Assembly (NCBI GenBank): GCA_947628315.1
Contig: CANQZJ010000006.1
Location: 1-56,515 of the forward strand
Direction: 5' to 3'
Length of the DNA stretch: 56,515 nucleotides
DNA from: an uncultured Oscillospiraceae bacterium
GTDB lineage: Bacteria > Bacillota > Clostridia > Oscillospirales > Oscillospiraceae
The notes under the pieces are model-generated. The model ran no database searches. It was not told the origin of the DNA and saw only the letters and a list, made by a program, of their open reading frames with translations. This document shows, one piece after another, positions 21,692 through 31,070 of the stretch (position 1 is the first letter of the stretch; every line of letters starts with the position of its first letter). The position numbers were made by a program, and so were the translations under genes.

Positions 21692-24550
21692 TTAATCAAC
21701 ACGTGTTAAGACGTGGTATGTCGTTCCGTTTATGCTGATGTCTTGCCAGGCGCACCGGGCCAGGTTTGTACCATAACGACCGACCTGAATGGCCGGCGTA
21801 TCATAGCTCATTCTTCCAATGTAAACGGTATTTGTGCCGGAGGATTTTCCTATATTTACGGTTGAGCCAAACATGCTAGAGGCGGACGTACCGGTTGTTC
21901 CGATATTGACATTTCCACCATTCAAAACAGTACTTGCACCGTTCGCCCCGAAGTAGTCATATCCATTGGACGAGCTTATTGCAGAGCTGCCGTTCAGGAG
22001 GTATTTTAAGGCGTCGACCGTATTGAAGCTGAGCCCGGAAATACTATCCGCAAACGAGAAGTCGACAGCGCCGCGAAGATATACATCCGTTCCGCTCTGG
22101 CCCACATATACAGGGTCGCCGCCGATATAAGAGATGCCTTGCCCGCCGAACTGCACCGCTCCGTTTGTATTCAGCAGGGCGAGGAGCTTTCGACTTGAAC
22201 CTGAACCTACATAGAACTCGACGCCATACACATTCTTATCCGAACTAATGCTGCCTTCAGCTGTGATTGCGCCACGGACAGTTTCTGAGCCGACGACCTC
22301 GAATACGCCGTTTGTCATATTCGCTTGATGGTCAGAATCAGACTGGAGCCTGATGCCGGCATTTGTGACGATGATGTACGGCGGGTTTGCATATCCAGAG
22401 CTGTTCACGCCGTTTCCGTATAGGACAATTCCCCGGGTGGTCGCTCCGCTCTTTGTGGCACCATATCCTTGCATGAGGCCACAGAGCGTTCCTATGAGCT
22501 TCAGAAACTCCAGGCTTATCGTGCCGGACTGGATGTAGGAGGCATTGATATACACCATGCCCTCCTTCAGGTAGATGCCCTGGTTCTTCCCGCCGTTGGT
22601 CAGCTTATTGAAGATGTCCTCCTGGGTCTGCGCCTTCACAGCATTCGCCGCGGCATCGTCAGCTTGCTTCTGGCTGATGTAGTAGTCGTACTTTATCCAG
22701 TCCTCGTCGTGGAACTCGCCTTCCTCGCGGGTCAGAATACAAATCTTGATCTCGGACTCTGTACCGCCGAACCACAGATCGTTCTCGTGATAGGGCGGCT
22801 TCGGCTGGGAGGCCCATATCTGTGCTTTCCCGTCTATCTCGTCGAACACGGCCTGCGGGGGGTTCGCCGTCATGTCCACCCACTTGGAGCCGTCCCACTG
22901 CTTTGTCACGTCCTGCCCTGGGACCTTCCACATATCACCCTTGTGCTCGGCTTTCTGTTCAGGCGTGGTCCAGCCGGTAGACGGGTCCTCAGCCTGGAAC
23001 CAGGACTCGGCCTTCTTATCCAGCTGGGTCTCCAGGTCCTTTATCGTGTCGGCAAAATCCCCTTCGACGAACTGCTGGAGAACCTCAGAGGACGCATGTT
23101 CAGCAGCATTGTCCACGATGTCGTTTATGCTGCCCTGGCCGGCGATCTCCAGGTCTGTCGCCTTCATTTTCAGAACACCATTATCCAGGTCGAGATAGAA
23201 CGTCTCACCGTCATAGCTCTTGAGGATGCCGGTGTTGATGATGGAGGCGTTTATCACCATCGCCGTGATGATGCCGGTGATGAACTCGTCGTTCCAGAGC
23301 ATCGCCGTGGTGTACGGGCCGTTAATACCGGAGGACGATTTGGCGAAGCCGTTTACGTTCCACCGCCATACGACCTTGGCCGCGTCGGGGTCAGGATTGT
23401 CCATCATGAACAGCTCGCCGTTGGCGGTGTACAGGTGGCTGCCGAAGGCACCAGTCATCATAGCTGTAGCCATCATGATCTTCTCGTTCATCAGCGCCTG
23501 GGCGCTTTCGACCTTTCGGTCAGCCTCCTCGCTGGCGCTGCTCACGGCACTCTTAATGGCTCCCTTGATCGACCCCTGAATGGTATCGGGGACGCAGGAC
23601 AGCGTGACGGTGTTTCTGGTGTTCTCGTCCGGCCACTCGGAATACTCGACGATGCGGTGCTCAACCTTGATGCCCCGGTCCACGTCCACCAGGGTCAGCC
23701 GCCGGTGCATGACGAACTCCAGGAAGGCGTATTCCGGGGACATCTTGGCGAGGTCTACCACCTCGCACTCATACGACCGCACGGGGTTGGCCAGCGTCTC
23801 CAGGCGCTCCACGCCGTCCTCGTACAGGCTCTCAGGGATGGTGTACCGCTCATCGCTCCAGTAGCCGCACACGATCTTGTCGCTGTACTTGCGGTTCTCG
23901 ATGTACTGGAGGCCGTACCGCTTCTTTCCGCCGGCGCCGTCGTCCACCATGGCGTCCTCGATGGTCATGCCCTCCTTGCCGTAGCAGTACAGCCTGGTGC
24001 AGAACTCGGTCGTGTCGCCCTTGAAGGACAGGCTCCGCAGGTTCAGCTCGCTGGTCAGATACTCGCCGGTGCTGGGCAGGTTCTCCGGGACGACCACCGT
24101 CACGCACTTCTTCATCATGTTCCAGATGAAGAACACCTTGTACGTGCTCATGCACTCGTAGATCACGTCGTAGTCGGTGCAGAAGTCGAACTCGATGGTC
24201 CGGCGGATAACGCTCTGGCTGGCCCCGTAAACCGTCCAGCCCGCCGGAAGGTGGGCGGCCAGCACCTCGGCAAGCAGTTTCGTCTCGCTCCTGAACGACC
24301 GGTAGAACCGCTCACGCAGGAAGTCGAAGTCCAGCTCGCAGTCGAACTTCTCGTCGTCGATCTTCTTTATCAGCCAGCAGTTGTCGTCCGTCTCGACGCG
24401 GCACTCCTCGTACAGCATCTTGTACAGCTCGTGCTTCACGTCAAGCTGGAAGGTCATGGTGTCGCAGCCGTCCTGCTTATGCGTGATACAGAACTCCTCA
24501 TAGCCGGTCAGCGGGAGCTTATCGCCAGAAGCAGTGTAGAAGGAAATCAT
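21692..24550 (-). CDS. tail-tip protein Tal, prophage endopeptidase type (952 aa)
   Basis: Residues 1-320 form the Tal N-terminal ring domain (ISFYTASGDKLPLTGYEEF, then RLYCYGKEGM and PVRSYECEVVDLAKMSPEY). A helical link follows (VSSASEEADRKVESAQALMN). Further on, a segment between 480 and 640 contains a small Trp-rich motif repeated (KHGDMWKVPGQDVTKQWDG is one copy; NDLWFGGTESEIKI another). The C-terminal 300 residues are Gly/Ser-rich beta structure. It attaches to Dit at the tail tip. No clear peptidase catalytic motif was found. Confidence 0.85.
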   Translation of the reverse strand: MISFYTASGDKLPLTGYEEFCITHKQDGCDTMTFQLDVKHELYKMLYEECRVETDDNCWLIKKIDDEKFDCELDFDFLRERFYRSFRSETKLLAEVLAAHLPAGWTVYGASQSVIRRTIEFDFCTDYDVIYECMSTYKVFFIWNMMKKCVTVVVPENLPSTGEYLTSELNLRSLSFKGDTTEFCTRLYCYGKEGMTIEDAMVDDGAGGKKRYGLQYIENRKYSDKIVCGYWSDERYTIPESLYEDGVERLETLANPVRSYECEVVDLAKMSPEYAFLEFVMHRRLTLVDVDRGIKVEHRIVEYSEWPDENTRNTVTLSCVPDTIQGSIKGAIKSAVSSASEEADRKVESAQALMNEKIMMATAMMTGAFGSHLYTANGELFMMDNPDPDAAKVVWRWNVNGFAKSSSGINGPYTTAMLWNDEFITGIITAMVINASIINTGILKSYDGETFYLDLDNGVLKMKATDLEIAGQGSINDIVDNAAEHASSEVLQQFVEGDFADTIKDLETQLDKKAESWFQAEDPSTGWTTPEQKAEHKGDMWKVPGQDVTKQWDGSKWVDMTANPPQAVFDEIDGKAQIWASQPKPPYHENDLWFGGTESEIKICILTREEGEFHDEDWIKYDYYISQKQADDAAANAVKAQTQEDIFNKLTNGGKNQGIYLKEGMVYINASYIQSGTISLEFLKLIGTLCGLMQGYGATKSGATTRGIVLYGNGVNSSGYANPPYIIVTNAGIRLQSDSDHQANMTNGVFEVVGSETVRGAITAEGSISSDKNVYGVEFYVGSGSSRKLLALLNTNGAVQFGGQGISYIGGDPVYVGQSGTDVYLRGAVDFSFADSISGLSFNTVDALKYLLNGSSAISSSNGYDYFGANGASTVLNGGNVNIGTTGTSASSMFGSTVNIGKSSGTNTVYIGRMSYDTPAIQVGRYGTNLARCAWQDISINGTTYHVLTRVD

Positions 24551-24559
24551 ACGCTCACC

Positions 24560-25252
24560 TCACATATACAGCGGGTAGTAGTCGCACCGCACATCAACGT
24601 CCCCAACGACGTTCACGGTGTTCAGCCCGGGCTCCAGGACCGGGAACTGGGTCATGGTGGCGTCCAGGTACTTATTCATGCCGTCCTGCGTAACCTTCCC
24701 GCGGATGCCATCAATGACAACATCGGCGGCACCGACGTTGGCAATGGCGATGTCGCCCACGGAGAAGCTCTTGGCACCTTTCGGGGAGACGGTGTAGACC
24801 ACCGGCGCCCGGTAGTTTCCCTCGATGAACACCTTCTTCGCCCCGGCCCCGGACGGCAGCTTCACGGAACACATCCCGCCGTGCCGTAGCCCGGAGAAGG
24901 TGTACTCGACCTGCATTATCCACGGGGCCTTCTCCTCCGGCGTGGACTGCTCGTCGAAGCAACACAGGTAATGGAAGCCGTCCGGCAGGAACAGATCGGC
25001 TTCCTTGTGGAGCTGCGCGGTCAGGTTGGAGATGGCCATGGCTATCTGCCTCATGTTCGGCCCCTCGAAGTCCAGCTTTATCTGCACCCTACGAAGGCCG
25101 ATGTCTGCGTCCAGCCGGACCGGGAACATCGAACGGGGCGGCCGGTAATATCCGTTCTCATAGGAGACGGGGCCGACGCTGTACTCCAGCATCTTGGCCC
25201 CGTAGACATCCAGCAGCGCACCGTTGATCTTGGGCTGTATGACATTCATCAC
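24560..25252 (-). CDS. distal tail protein (Dit) (230 aa)
   Basis: It lies between the tape measure and Tal genes, the normal Dit position. The pattern FPVRLDADIGLRRVQIKLDF and SGAGAKKVFIEGNYRAPVVY matches the two-domain Dit of siphophages, which forms a hexamer at the end of the tail tube. The ATG overlaps the stop of the tape measure gene. Confidence 0.85.
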   Translation of the reverse strand: MMNVIQPKINGALLDVYGAKMLEYSVGPVSYENGYYRPPRSMFPVRLDADIGLRRVQIKLDFEGPNMRQIAMAISNLTAQLHKEADLFLPDGFHYLCCFDEQSTPEEKAPWIMQVEYTFSGLRHGGMCSVKLPSGAGAKKVFIEGNYRAPVVYTVSPKGAKSFSVGDIAIANVGAADVVIDGIRGKVTQDGMNKYLDATMTQFPVLEPGLNTVNVVGDVDVRCDYYPLYM

Positions 25253-28200
25253 TTATCCCTCCAGTTCAGCTCTTTCTCGATGTACGGCGTGGCCGTCCTG
25301 GCGAACACCTTGCCGTCCATCTCCAGGACGTTGTAGACGTACACGGGCTTCTTCTCGTCCTGGTCGTTGCTGGCGGTTCCGTCGTCATCTCCCTTGCTGT
25401 ACGACTGCGATGCGGAACCGGCGCTCACGGCCCTGCCGGTGGTCGCTGCGGTGGCGTTGACCGTGCCACGCACATTGGCCATGATGGCGTCGAAGTCATA
25501 GTCGTCCGGGTCGAAGTCGACCTTGGGCGCCTTCACCTCCGGGGTCTGGATGCCGAAGCTCACACCGGCCAGATCGCTTGCCAGGTCCTCGGCCGCGCCG
25601 ATGGCCTCCTTCGCGTTGTCGGTCAGACCTTCGGCCAGGCCAAGCACCAGGTTCTTACCGATGCTATCCCTGAACAGCTTGGACGGGGACGCAATGCCGA
25701 AGAAGCTCTTGACAGAGCTCCAGATGTTCGATGCAACCGCCTTTGCCTTGGCCACCACCGTGCCGACGGCGTTGGCGATGCCCTGACCGAGGCCGAGGAG
25801 CAGGTTCTTGCCGACCTCGACGAACTTCCCGACGAAGCTGCTGAAGGAGCTAATCAGCGCCGAGATTATCTGCGGGATGGCTCCTACCAGCTTCGATATG
25901 ATGCTCGGCAGGTTGGTGATGAGGCTCCCGAGCAACTGAACGCCGGCGGCCGCGATCTTCCCCACGTTGCCGACGATGGCGCTCACCAGCGAGGCCACGA
26001 TCTTTGGGATGGCTGACACGATGGTGACGATGATGCTCGGCAGGGACTGTATCAGCGACGTGAGCAGGTTGATGCCAGCCTGGACGATCTGCGGGATGCT
26101 GTCGATGAGCGCCCGCACAATGGCCATGATGATCTGCGGGATGGCCGCCACGATGGTCAGGATGATCTGCGGCAGCGCCGAAATCAGCGACGTCAGCAGC
26201 TCGATGCCGCACTGGATGAGCTGCGGTATCATCCCTACGAGCGTGGAGATTATGGCGGCTATGATCTGCGGCAGGACCGAAACGATGTCGTAGATGATCT
26301 CGGGGAGCGCCTGGACCAGCGCGACGAACAACTGAACGCCGCAGTCCACTATCAGGGGCAGCATCTCAAGCAGCGCCCCTATGATGCTGTTGATCAGCGT
26401 CGGCAGCACCGCGATTATGGAGTTGATGATGCCAGGGAGCGCCTCGACGATGGCCATGACTATCGTCATTACGCACTCGATGAACACCGGGATGAGCTCG
26501 CCAATGGCGGCGACTATGGTGTCGATCAGCCCGGGCAGGGCCTCCACAAGAATGGTGATCAGCTCCGGCAGGGCCTCCGCCAGCATGGTGATGATGTTGG
26601 CGATGCCTTCGGCCAGTATCGGGTACCACTCGATCAGCGCGTCAGCGTACTCCTGAATCATGCCGGGGAGCATGTCGACCAGCATCTGCAACATCCCGGG
26701 GAGGTTGTCGACGATGAGCTGGACGATCTCCGTCACCGCTGTGAGTATCGTCTGCGCCGATGCCCGGATGGCTGCAAGGAGCTGCGTGAACAATGCGGGG
26801 ATGGCCTCCAGGAGCTTTGGCGTGGCCTCTGCGATGCCCTGCACGAACGAGACGAGCAGGTCTGCGCCGGCCTGGATCACCTGCGGGAAGTAGTCGATGA
26901 TGGCCGTCACGAGGCCGATCAGGCCATCCGTGATGGTCGTCAGGATGTTCCCCATGTTGGCGGACAGACCCTCGCACAGCGCGATAATCAGCTCGCCTCC
27001 GAGCTTTACCAGGTCGGTCGTGATGCTCAGCACGGAATCCAGGAAGATGTCGAGCAGGCTGGCAGCACTCTGCGCTATGGAGCCGGCGTTGGCGGTCAGG
27101 CCCTGCACGAGCGAGGAGACCAGCGAGCTTGCCGCCCTGAACAGCGTCGGCATATACGACACGATCTTCTCGGTCATATTGGCCAGCACTTCACCGAGCG
27201 CGGACACCATGCCTTCAAAGCCGCCCTCGTCGAAGGCGGCCTGGAGAATCCCTATCTGCTCCGTACCGAAGTCAACGAAGTCCTTCAGTCCGCCCTTGCT
27301 CTCATTCAGGGCGTTGTACAGCGATATGTACAGGCCGTCCGTGGCGGACTTCAGGATGGTGATGCTTCCCTTCAGATTGTCGAGCTTGGTCTTGGCCATC
27401 TCCTTGGCAGCATTGTCGCAGTTGACGAGCTGGTCGTGAAGGCCCTTGACCTCCTCGGCGGTCTTTTTCGTCAGCAGGCCATAGGCGAGCGTGCCCTGGC
27501 CGGTGAAGATCATGTTGACGTAATTCGCCTTCTCCTCCTCGGTCAGGTCGGCCATGGAGGCTTCGAGGTCGGTGATAACGTCACGGAAGTTCCGCTGCTT
27601 GCCTTCGGCATCGTAGGCGGAGACGCCAAGGGCATCCATGGCCTTCCTAGCCTGGTCGGTCGGCGTGTACAGGTCACGCATGGCCCGGTTCAGGTACGTG
27701 CCTGCCTGGGACCCCTGCATACCGCCGTCGGCCATGACCAGCAGTTCTGCGGCCATGTTTTCCAGCGTCTGGTTGAACTGGCCACCGATGGGTGCTGCCC
27801 GGGACACGGCGTCACCGAACTCAGCGGTGGAGGTCATGGCCAGCGTGGCGCCCTTGGCGTACACGTCAGCGATGTGGTCGGCCATGTTGCCGTTGCCTTC
27901 CATCTCGCTGGTCATTGTTTTCAGGGAGACGGAGACGTACTGCGCCGCGTCTGCCATGCTCATCTCGCCGGCGGAGGCGAGGCTCAGGACGGAATCAATC
28001 GAATAGAGCTGGTCCTCAACGCTGAAGCCAGCCTGGGCCAGGATATTCAGGCCCTCGGCGGCCTCCGTGGCCGTGAACTTGGTGGTGCGGCCAAGCTCCT
28101 GGGCCTTTGCGGACAGTTCAGGTATCTGGTCGACAGTCTTGCCCATCGTGGCGGCCACGTTGGACATGGCCTCCTCGAAGTCAGCGCCGACAGTGACCAC

Positions 28201-28347
28201 CTGCTTGCCGAGGCCAACCAGGGCGGTGCCTGCGGCTGCCAGGGCAACGCTGATGCCTTTCGTTACCTTGCTGCCCAGCTTGGAGAGTCCGGTCCGTAGA
28301 CCACTCTCGTCTATCTTGGTGTCGAAAATAACAGAGCCGTCAGCCAT
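25249..28347 (-). CDS. tape measure protein (1032 aa)
   Basis: The N-terminal 360 residues match the phage tail tape measure core (DFEEAMSNVAATMGKTVDQI, then KAQELGRTTKFTATEAAEGL). The region between residues 430 and 870 is a run of hydrophobic helices with repeated LPxII units (ALPQIILTIVAAIPQIIMAI and similar). The C-terminus contains SFFGIASPSKLFRDSIGK, common at the end of these proteins. Its length predicts a tail of about 150 nm by the usual 1.5 A per residue rule. Start MADGSVIF at 28347 is chosen over an ATG ten codons upstream. Confidence 0.93.
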   Translation of the reverse strand: MADGSVIFDTKIDESGLRTGLSKLGSKVTKGISVALAAAGTALVGLGKQVVTVGADFEEAMSNVAATMGKTVDQIPELSAKAQELGRTTKFTATEAAEGLNILAQAGFSVEDQLYSIDSVLSLASAGEMSMADAAQYVSVSLKTMTSEMEGNGNMADHIADVYAKGATLAMTSTAEFGDAVSRAAPIGGQFNQTLENMAAELLVMADGGMQGSQAGTYLNRAMRDLYTPTDQARKAMDALGVSAYDAEGKQRNFRDVITDLEASMADLTEEEKANYVNMIFTGQGTLAYGLLTKKTAEEVKGLHDQLVNCDNAAKEMAKTKLDNLKGSITILKSATDGLYISLYNALNESKGGLKDFVDFGTEQIGILQAAFDEGGFEGMVSALGEVLANMTEKIVSYMPTLFRAASSLVSSLVQGLTANAGSIAQSAASLLDIFLDSVLSITTDLVKLGGELIIALCEGLSANMGNILTTITDGLIGLVTAIIDYFPQVIQAGADLLVSFVQGIAEATPKLLEAIPALFTQLLAAIRASAQTILTAVTEIVQLIVDNLPGMLQMLVDMLPGMIQEYADALIEWYPILAEGIANIITMLAEALPELITILVEALPGLIDTIVAAIGELIPVFIECVMTIVMAIVEALPGIINSIIAVLPTLINSIIGALLEMLPLIVDCGVQLFVALVQALPEIIYDIVSVLPQIIAAIISTLVGMIPQLIQCGIELLTSLISALPQIILTIVAAIPQIIMAIVRALIDSIPQIVQAGINLLTSLIQSLPSIIVTIVSAIPKIVASLVSAIVGNVGKIAAAGVQLLGSLITNLPSIISKLVGAIPQIISALISSFSSFVGKFVEVGKNLLLGLGQGIANAVGTVVAKAKAVASNIWSSVKSFFGIASPSKLFRDSIGKNLVLGLAEGLTDNAKEAIGAAEDLASDLAGVSFGIQTPEVKAPKVDFDPDDYDFDAIMANVRGTVNATAATTGRAVSAGSASQSYSKGDDDGTASNDQDEKKPVYVYNVLEMDGKVFARTATPYIEKELNWRDK

Positions 28348-28400
28348 ACAATCACACTCCTTGCTTTGTGATCGCACGGCTCAACGGCTCAATGTGCAGA

Positions 28401-28434
28401 TAAAAACCTCCCGGCCAAATTCAGGCCAGGAGGT
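28401..28434 (-). terminator. terminator of the moron gene
   Basis: ACCTCCCGGCC and GGCCAGGAGGT form an 11-bp stem (one G:U pair in the RNA) followed by five T on the minus strand. It sits between the moron stop codon and the tape measure gene. Confidence 0.8.
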
Positions 28435-28448
28435 ATATTATTCAGTTT

Positions 28449-29738
28449 TCAGTAACACTTTTTACACGGGGTAAACCCCAACGCAGTTGCTTCAGAAACG
28501 GTCACTTGTCTTGGGCCATCCATATTGCTGCATCCACTATTGGAATGGTATTTATGCCCGCCCTTTGTAGGAATCCATACCAACTGCTCGGTCCTTTGTT
28601 CAGGAGCAGCTGTCACAGGCGGGTCCGTTGGTGCAGGTGGCGATGTCATAATCGGTGGGCTTGTATATCCTATATCCGGTGCATCTGAGCCAGTGGAAGT
28701 GGCAATAACAGCAGCAGCCAACGCCTCACCAGATACAGATTCGTGATCAACTGCATCAGCTTGAAAACTACCTGGAACAATCTCGCTCGTCCATCCGGGG
28801 AAATACCGACCTCCGCTCTCAAGCTCCTCAATGTGGAACCTGTCGTTGACGACCTTCCCGTACTCACCGAAGTCCATCGTGATGGTTCGCCACAACATAT
28901 CGTACTGCTCTCCAAGGTCAAGGATTGCCTCGGCGGTATTGTCAAAACGCTGGAGAAGCAGGTCGTCGATGGTTTCGGGTGTCTCGGATGCCACAGCGGT
29001 GGAGCCTGACATATCGACCGTGATGGTCAGCGCGTCGCCGTTCAACGACACATCGATGATGCTTTCACCGTCGCCGACTGTCTTTCCAATAGTCGCATCC
29101 TTAGCGAGCTTTATAAACTCTTCCTCATCATTCTGTGGAAGCCGCGCTTCTATGTCAACGATGGGATTTGTTGTTGAAATAACCCCCCCCCCGCTGGATT
29201 TAGTCGTATTTCCATCAAACAGTAGGGCTATTCCGCCAACCCCAAGCAGGACCGCATAAAGCGCGACAACTCCAATTATGATTCTCTTGATTTTACTCCT
29301 TTTGGCGGGCCTCCGACGAGTAGTACGGGCGGACGCATCATATTCAGGGCAAACACCAGAATGTGGTCTGGGCGGCCTTTGAGCACTACGCCCAGCACTG
29401 GACGAGACCATGGCAGCTGGCTGGAACATATCAAGCGGAGGAAGGGCTGTATGGCGCCCTTCCATCATTGTATCAAATGCCACTTTGAACTGTACGGCTT
29501 CGCCGTACTGCTCATCGTCAAAATACAAGGTGTTCTCCATGGATGCCAACCGCTCTCCATTCAGCAGGACGGTGATACTACCATCGTCCCCGAAAAGAGG
29601 CTCGGAAACCTCCAGGGCCGCAATCTCCGCCACAGGCATGATCCTCCCACGGTCCTCATCACGCTTCTGTATTTTCAGCGAGGACGCAGAGAAAGCTATA
29701 CCACCGTCATACGATACAAACTTCGCAATAGCCGCCAT
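28449..29738 (-). CDS. membrane-anchored moron protein with surface domain (429 aa)
   Basis: Residues 1-92 resemble the PH-like domain of DUF4429-type proteins (KFVSYDGGIAFSASSLKIQK). A basic stretch (RRRPAKRSKIKR) precedes one membrane helix (residues 152-174, IIIGVVALYAVLLGVGGIAL). The extracellular part has a globular domain (ITVDMSGSTAVASETPETID), a Pro/Thr linker and a C-terminal Cys/His motif (KYHSNSGCSNM, then GFTPCKKCY). It has its own consensus promoter and terminator and lower GC than its neighbours, so it is an inserted cargo gene. It may change the lysogen's surface or block superinfection; this is inference. Confidence 0.75.
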   Translation of the reverse strand: MAAIAKFVSYDGGIAFSASSLKIQKRDEDRGRIMPVAEIAALEVSEPLFGDDGSITVLLNGERLASMENTLYFDDEQYGEAVQFKVAFDTMMEGRHTALPPLDMFQPAAMVSSSAGRSAQRPPRPHSGVCPEYDASARTTRRRPAKRSKIKRIIIGVVALYAVLLGVGGIALLFDGNTTKSSGGGVISTTNPIVDIEARLPQNDEEEFIKLAKDATIGKTVGDGESIIDVSLNGDALTITVDMSGSTAVASETPETIDDLLLQRFDNTAEAILDLGEQYDMLWRTITMDFGEYGKVVNDRFHIEELESGGRYFPGWTSEIVPGSFQADAVDHESVSGEALAAAVIATSTGSDAPDIGYTSPPIMTSPPAPTDPPVTAAPEQRTEQLVWIPTKGGHKYHSNSGCSNMDGPRQVTVSEATALGFTPCKKCY

Positions 29739-29771
29739 GACACAAACCTCCACAACCGCACTATTGCAAGT

Positions 29772-29800
29772 ATTATACTGGACGCTGGATGATTTTTCAA
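29772..29800 (-). promoter_or_regulatory. promoter of the moron gene
   Basis: TTGAAA (29795-29800) and a perfect TATAAT (29772-29777) on the minus strand are 17 bp apart, 33 bases before the start codon. It overlaps the end of the upstream tail gene and differs from the early-type promoter modules. Confidence 0.85.
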
Positions 29801-29985
29801 GACGTTGCCAGATCATCCGGGTTGAGCTGCACACCATCCTCGATGACCAGCTCAAACTCCTGCTTGCACCCTCTGGTGCAGAGGAGGAAAACGCCGTGGC
29901 ACTCCGCGGCGTTGGAATAGAGGCTGTGCTTCGCGCCGCAGTGCGGGCAGCGAATCCACTTCCTCTCGACTTCGGGCTTATCCAT
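29797..29985 (-). CDS. Com-like zinc-ribbon protein (62 aa)
   Basis: The 62 residues contain WIRCPHCGAKHSLYSNAAEC and LLCTRGCKQEFELVIEDG, two Cys pairs that should bind zinc. This recalls the Mu Com translation regulator family. GGAGG lies upstream of the ATG at 29985. It follows the Gp15-like gene and is the last gene before the moron. Confidence 0.7.
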   Translation of the reverse strand: MDKPEVERKWIRCPHCGAKHSLYSNAAECHGVFLLCTRGCKQEFELVIEDGVQLNPDDLATS

Positions 29986-30578
29986 CAAAAGGCACCTCCA
30001 AATGCGGCGCCGGCCATCGCTATGCGCTCTTCGACGGTCAGCTTCTCCGGCAGGGCATATATGCGTTGCAGCCGGGCGATGCGGTTCCGCTCGGCCTTGT
30101 CCTTGATCTTGCCGAGGTCTGTGCTTCGATAGCTGATGATCTCAACTATCTTGTTGCTGCTGTTCAGGCTGCGGAACAGCGCCTGGAACTTCCACCAATG
30201 CAGGAACTCGATGTCGTTCAGGTCGATGCCGTACTGCGCCAAAAACGCCCCGTAGATGTACGGGGCGTCGTATTCGTAGTCGAACACAGGCTTCTGGCCT
30301 ATCTCGATGTTGCCGTTCTTCCTGGCCTTTCTGGGAGGCTCCGGCGGGCCTCCGCAGCGATACATGGTAAGTATCTCCTCGATGGCCGCCTGGGGGTCCG
30401 GCGGCTGCTCGTCCGTGTAGAACAGGTCAATCAGGTCGAGCACGCGCTGCCGGTTGTCCTTCGTCTTATCGTCCAGGATTTTCTCCATGATGATGAACGT
30501 CCTGAAGTCGGCATCGAAGGGGTACTCCCTGCCGTCTATCGTCACATAGTCCGGCAGGGTATCGAGCAGCAGATTCAT
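29985..30578 (-). CDS. Gp15-family tail assembly protein (197 aa)
   Basis: The pattern MNLLLDTLPDYVTIDGREYP and later FLHWWKFQALFRSLNSSNKI, with closing AERNRIARLQRIYALPEKLT, fits the phage Gp15 family. Together with the preceding gene it corresponds to the tail assembly chaperone pair that often uses a frameshift. Here the two frames overlap by four bases (ATGA-type), with no obvious slippery site, so separate translation is more likely. Confidence 0.85.
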   Translation of the reverse strand: MNLLLDTLPDYVTIDGREYPFDADFRTFIIMEKILDDKTKDNRQRVLDLIDLFYTDEQPPDPQAAIEEILTMYRCGGPPEPPRKARKNGNIEIGQKPVFDYEYDAPYIYGAFLAQYGIDLNDIEFLHWWKFQALFRSLNSSNKIVEIISYRSTDLGKIKDKAERNRIARLQRIYALPEKLTVEERIAMAGAAFGGAF

Positions 30579-31009
30579 TTCTTGCCGCCATTGCCATTAC
30601 GGCCGGGCCGCGCATTGGCCGGGGCCGGGATGGCGTGCGGCTGGTTCGGCTTCCGCCGGGACCGATTGGAGTACTTGGCGAACGTATTCTTCGCGCTCAC
30701 GATGCCTGCACGCTGGACGCTCACCATTTTCAGGAAGGCGTCGTATGCGGCATAGCACTCGTTCACGTTGTCCTTGGTGCCGCAGACGGCCTCCCCAGCG
30801 CCCTCTCCAAAGCAATCATCGAAGAACGCCTTGATGAGCTTGCAGTGGGCACGTATGATCGCGGACACCTTGCCGTCCCGTGGGGCGGCCTTCTCCGCCT
30901 TGTCCATATTGGCCAGGGCGGTCTCCAGACGCTCCGAGCTTTCAGCGTCGGCAACGTCGAACTCGTACTCAGCTCCGTTATAGCGGAAGATGGTTTCAGC
31001 TTGGCTCAT
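30575..31009 (-). CDS. tail assembly chaperone-like protein (144 aa)
   Basis: A helical protein (ETIFRYNGAEYEFDVADAES, then RAHCKLIKAFFDDCFGEGAG) with a basic, unstructured C-terminus (NRSRRKPNQPHAIP). Position between the tail tube and Gp15 genes matches the first tail assembly chaperone. It overlaps the next gene by four bases. Confidence 0.75.
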   Translation of the reverse strand: MSQAETIFRYNGAEYEFDVADAESSERLETALANMDKAEKAAPRDGKVSAIIRAHCKLIKAFFDDCFGEGAGEAVCGTKDNVNECYAAYDAFLKMVSVQRAGIVSAKNTFAKYSNRSRRKPNQPHAIPAPANARPGRNGNGGKK

Positions 31010-31038
31010 GTGCTCATAGCTCCTTTCATGTCATAGGA

Positions 31039-31064
31039 CAGCGGGGGCCATCAGACCCCCGCTG
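31039..31064 (-). promoter_or_regulatory. hairpin after the tail tube gene
   Basis: CAGCGGGGG and CCCCCGCTG form a nine-base stem just after the stop codon of the major tail protein gene, with no T run. It may stabilise the abundant tail tube mRNA or partly stop transcription. Confidence 0.5.
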
Positions 31065-31070
31065 CAATCG

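Noticed and set aside
22469-24889. Long plus-strand open frame opposite the Tal gene, and other long plus-strand frames.
   Set aside because: They are open only because of the high GC third positions of the minus-strand genes; they lack ribosome binding sites and family motifs.
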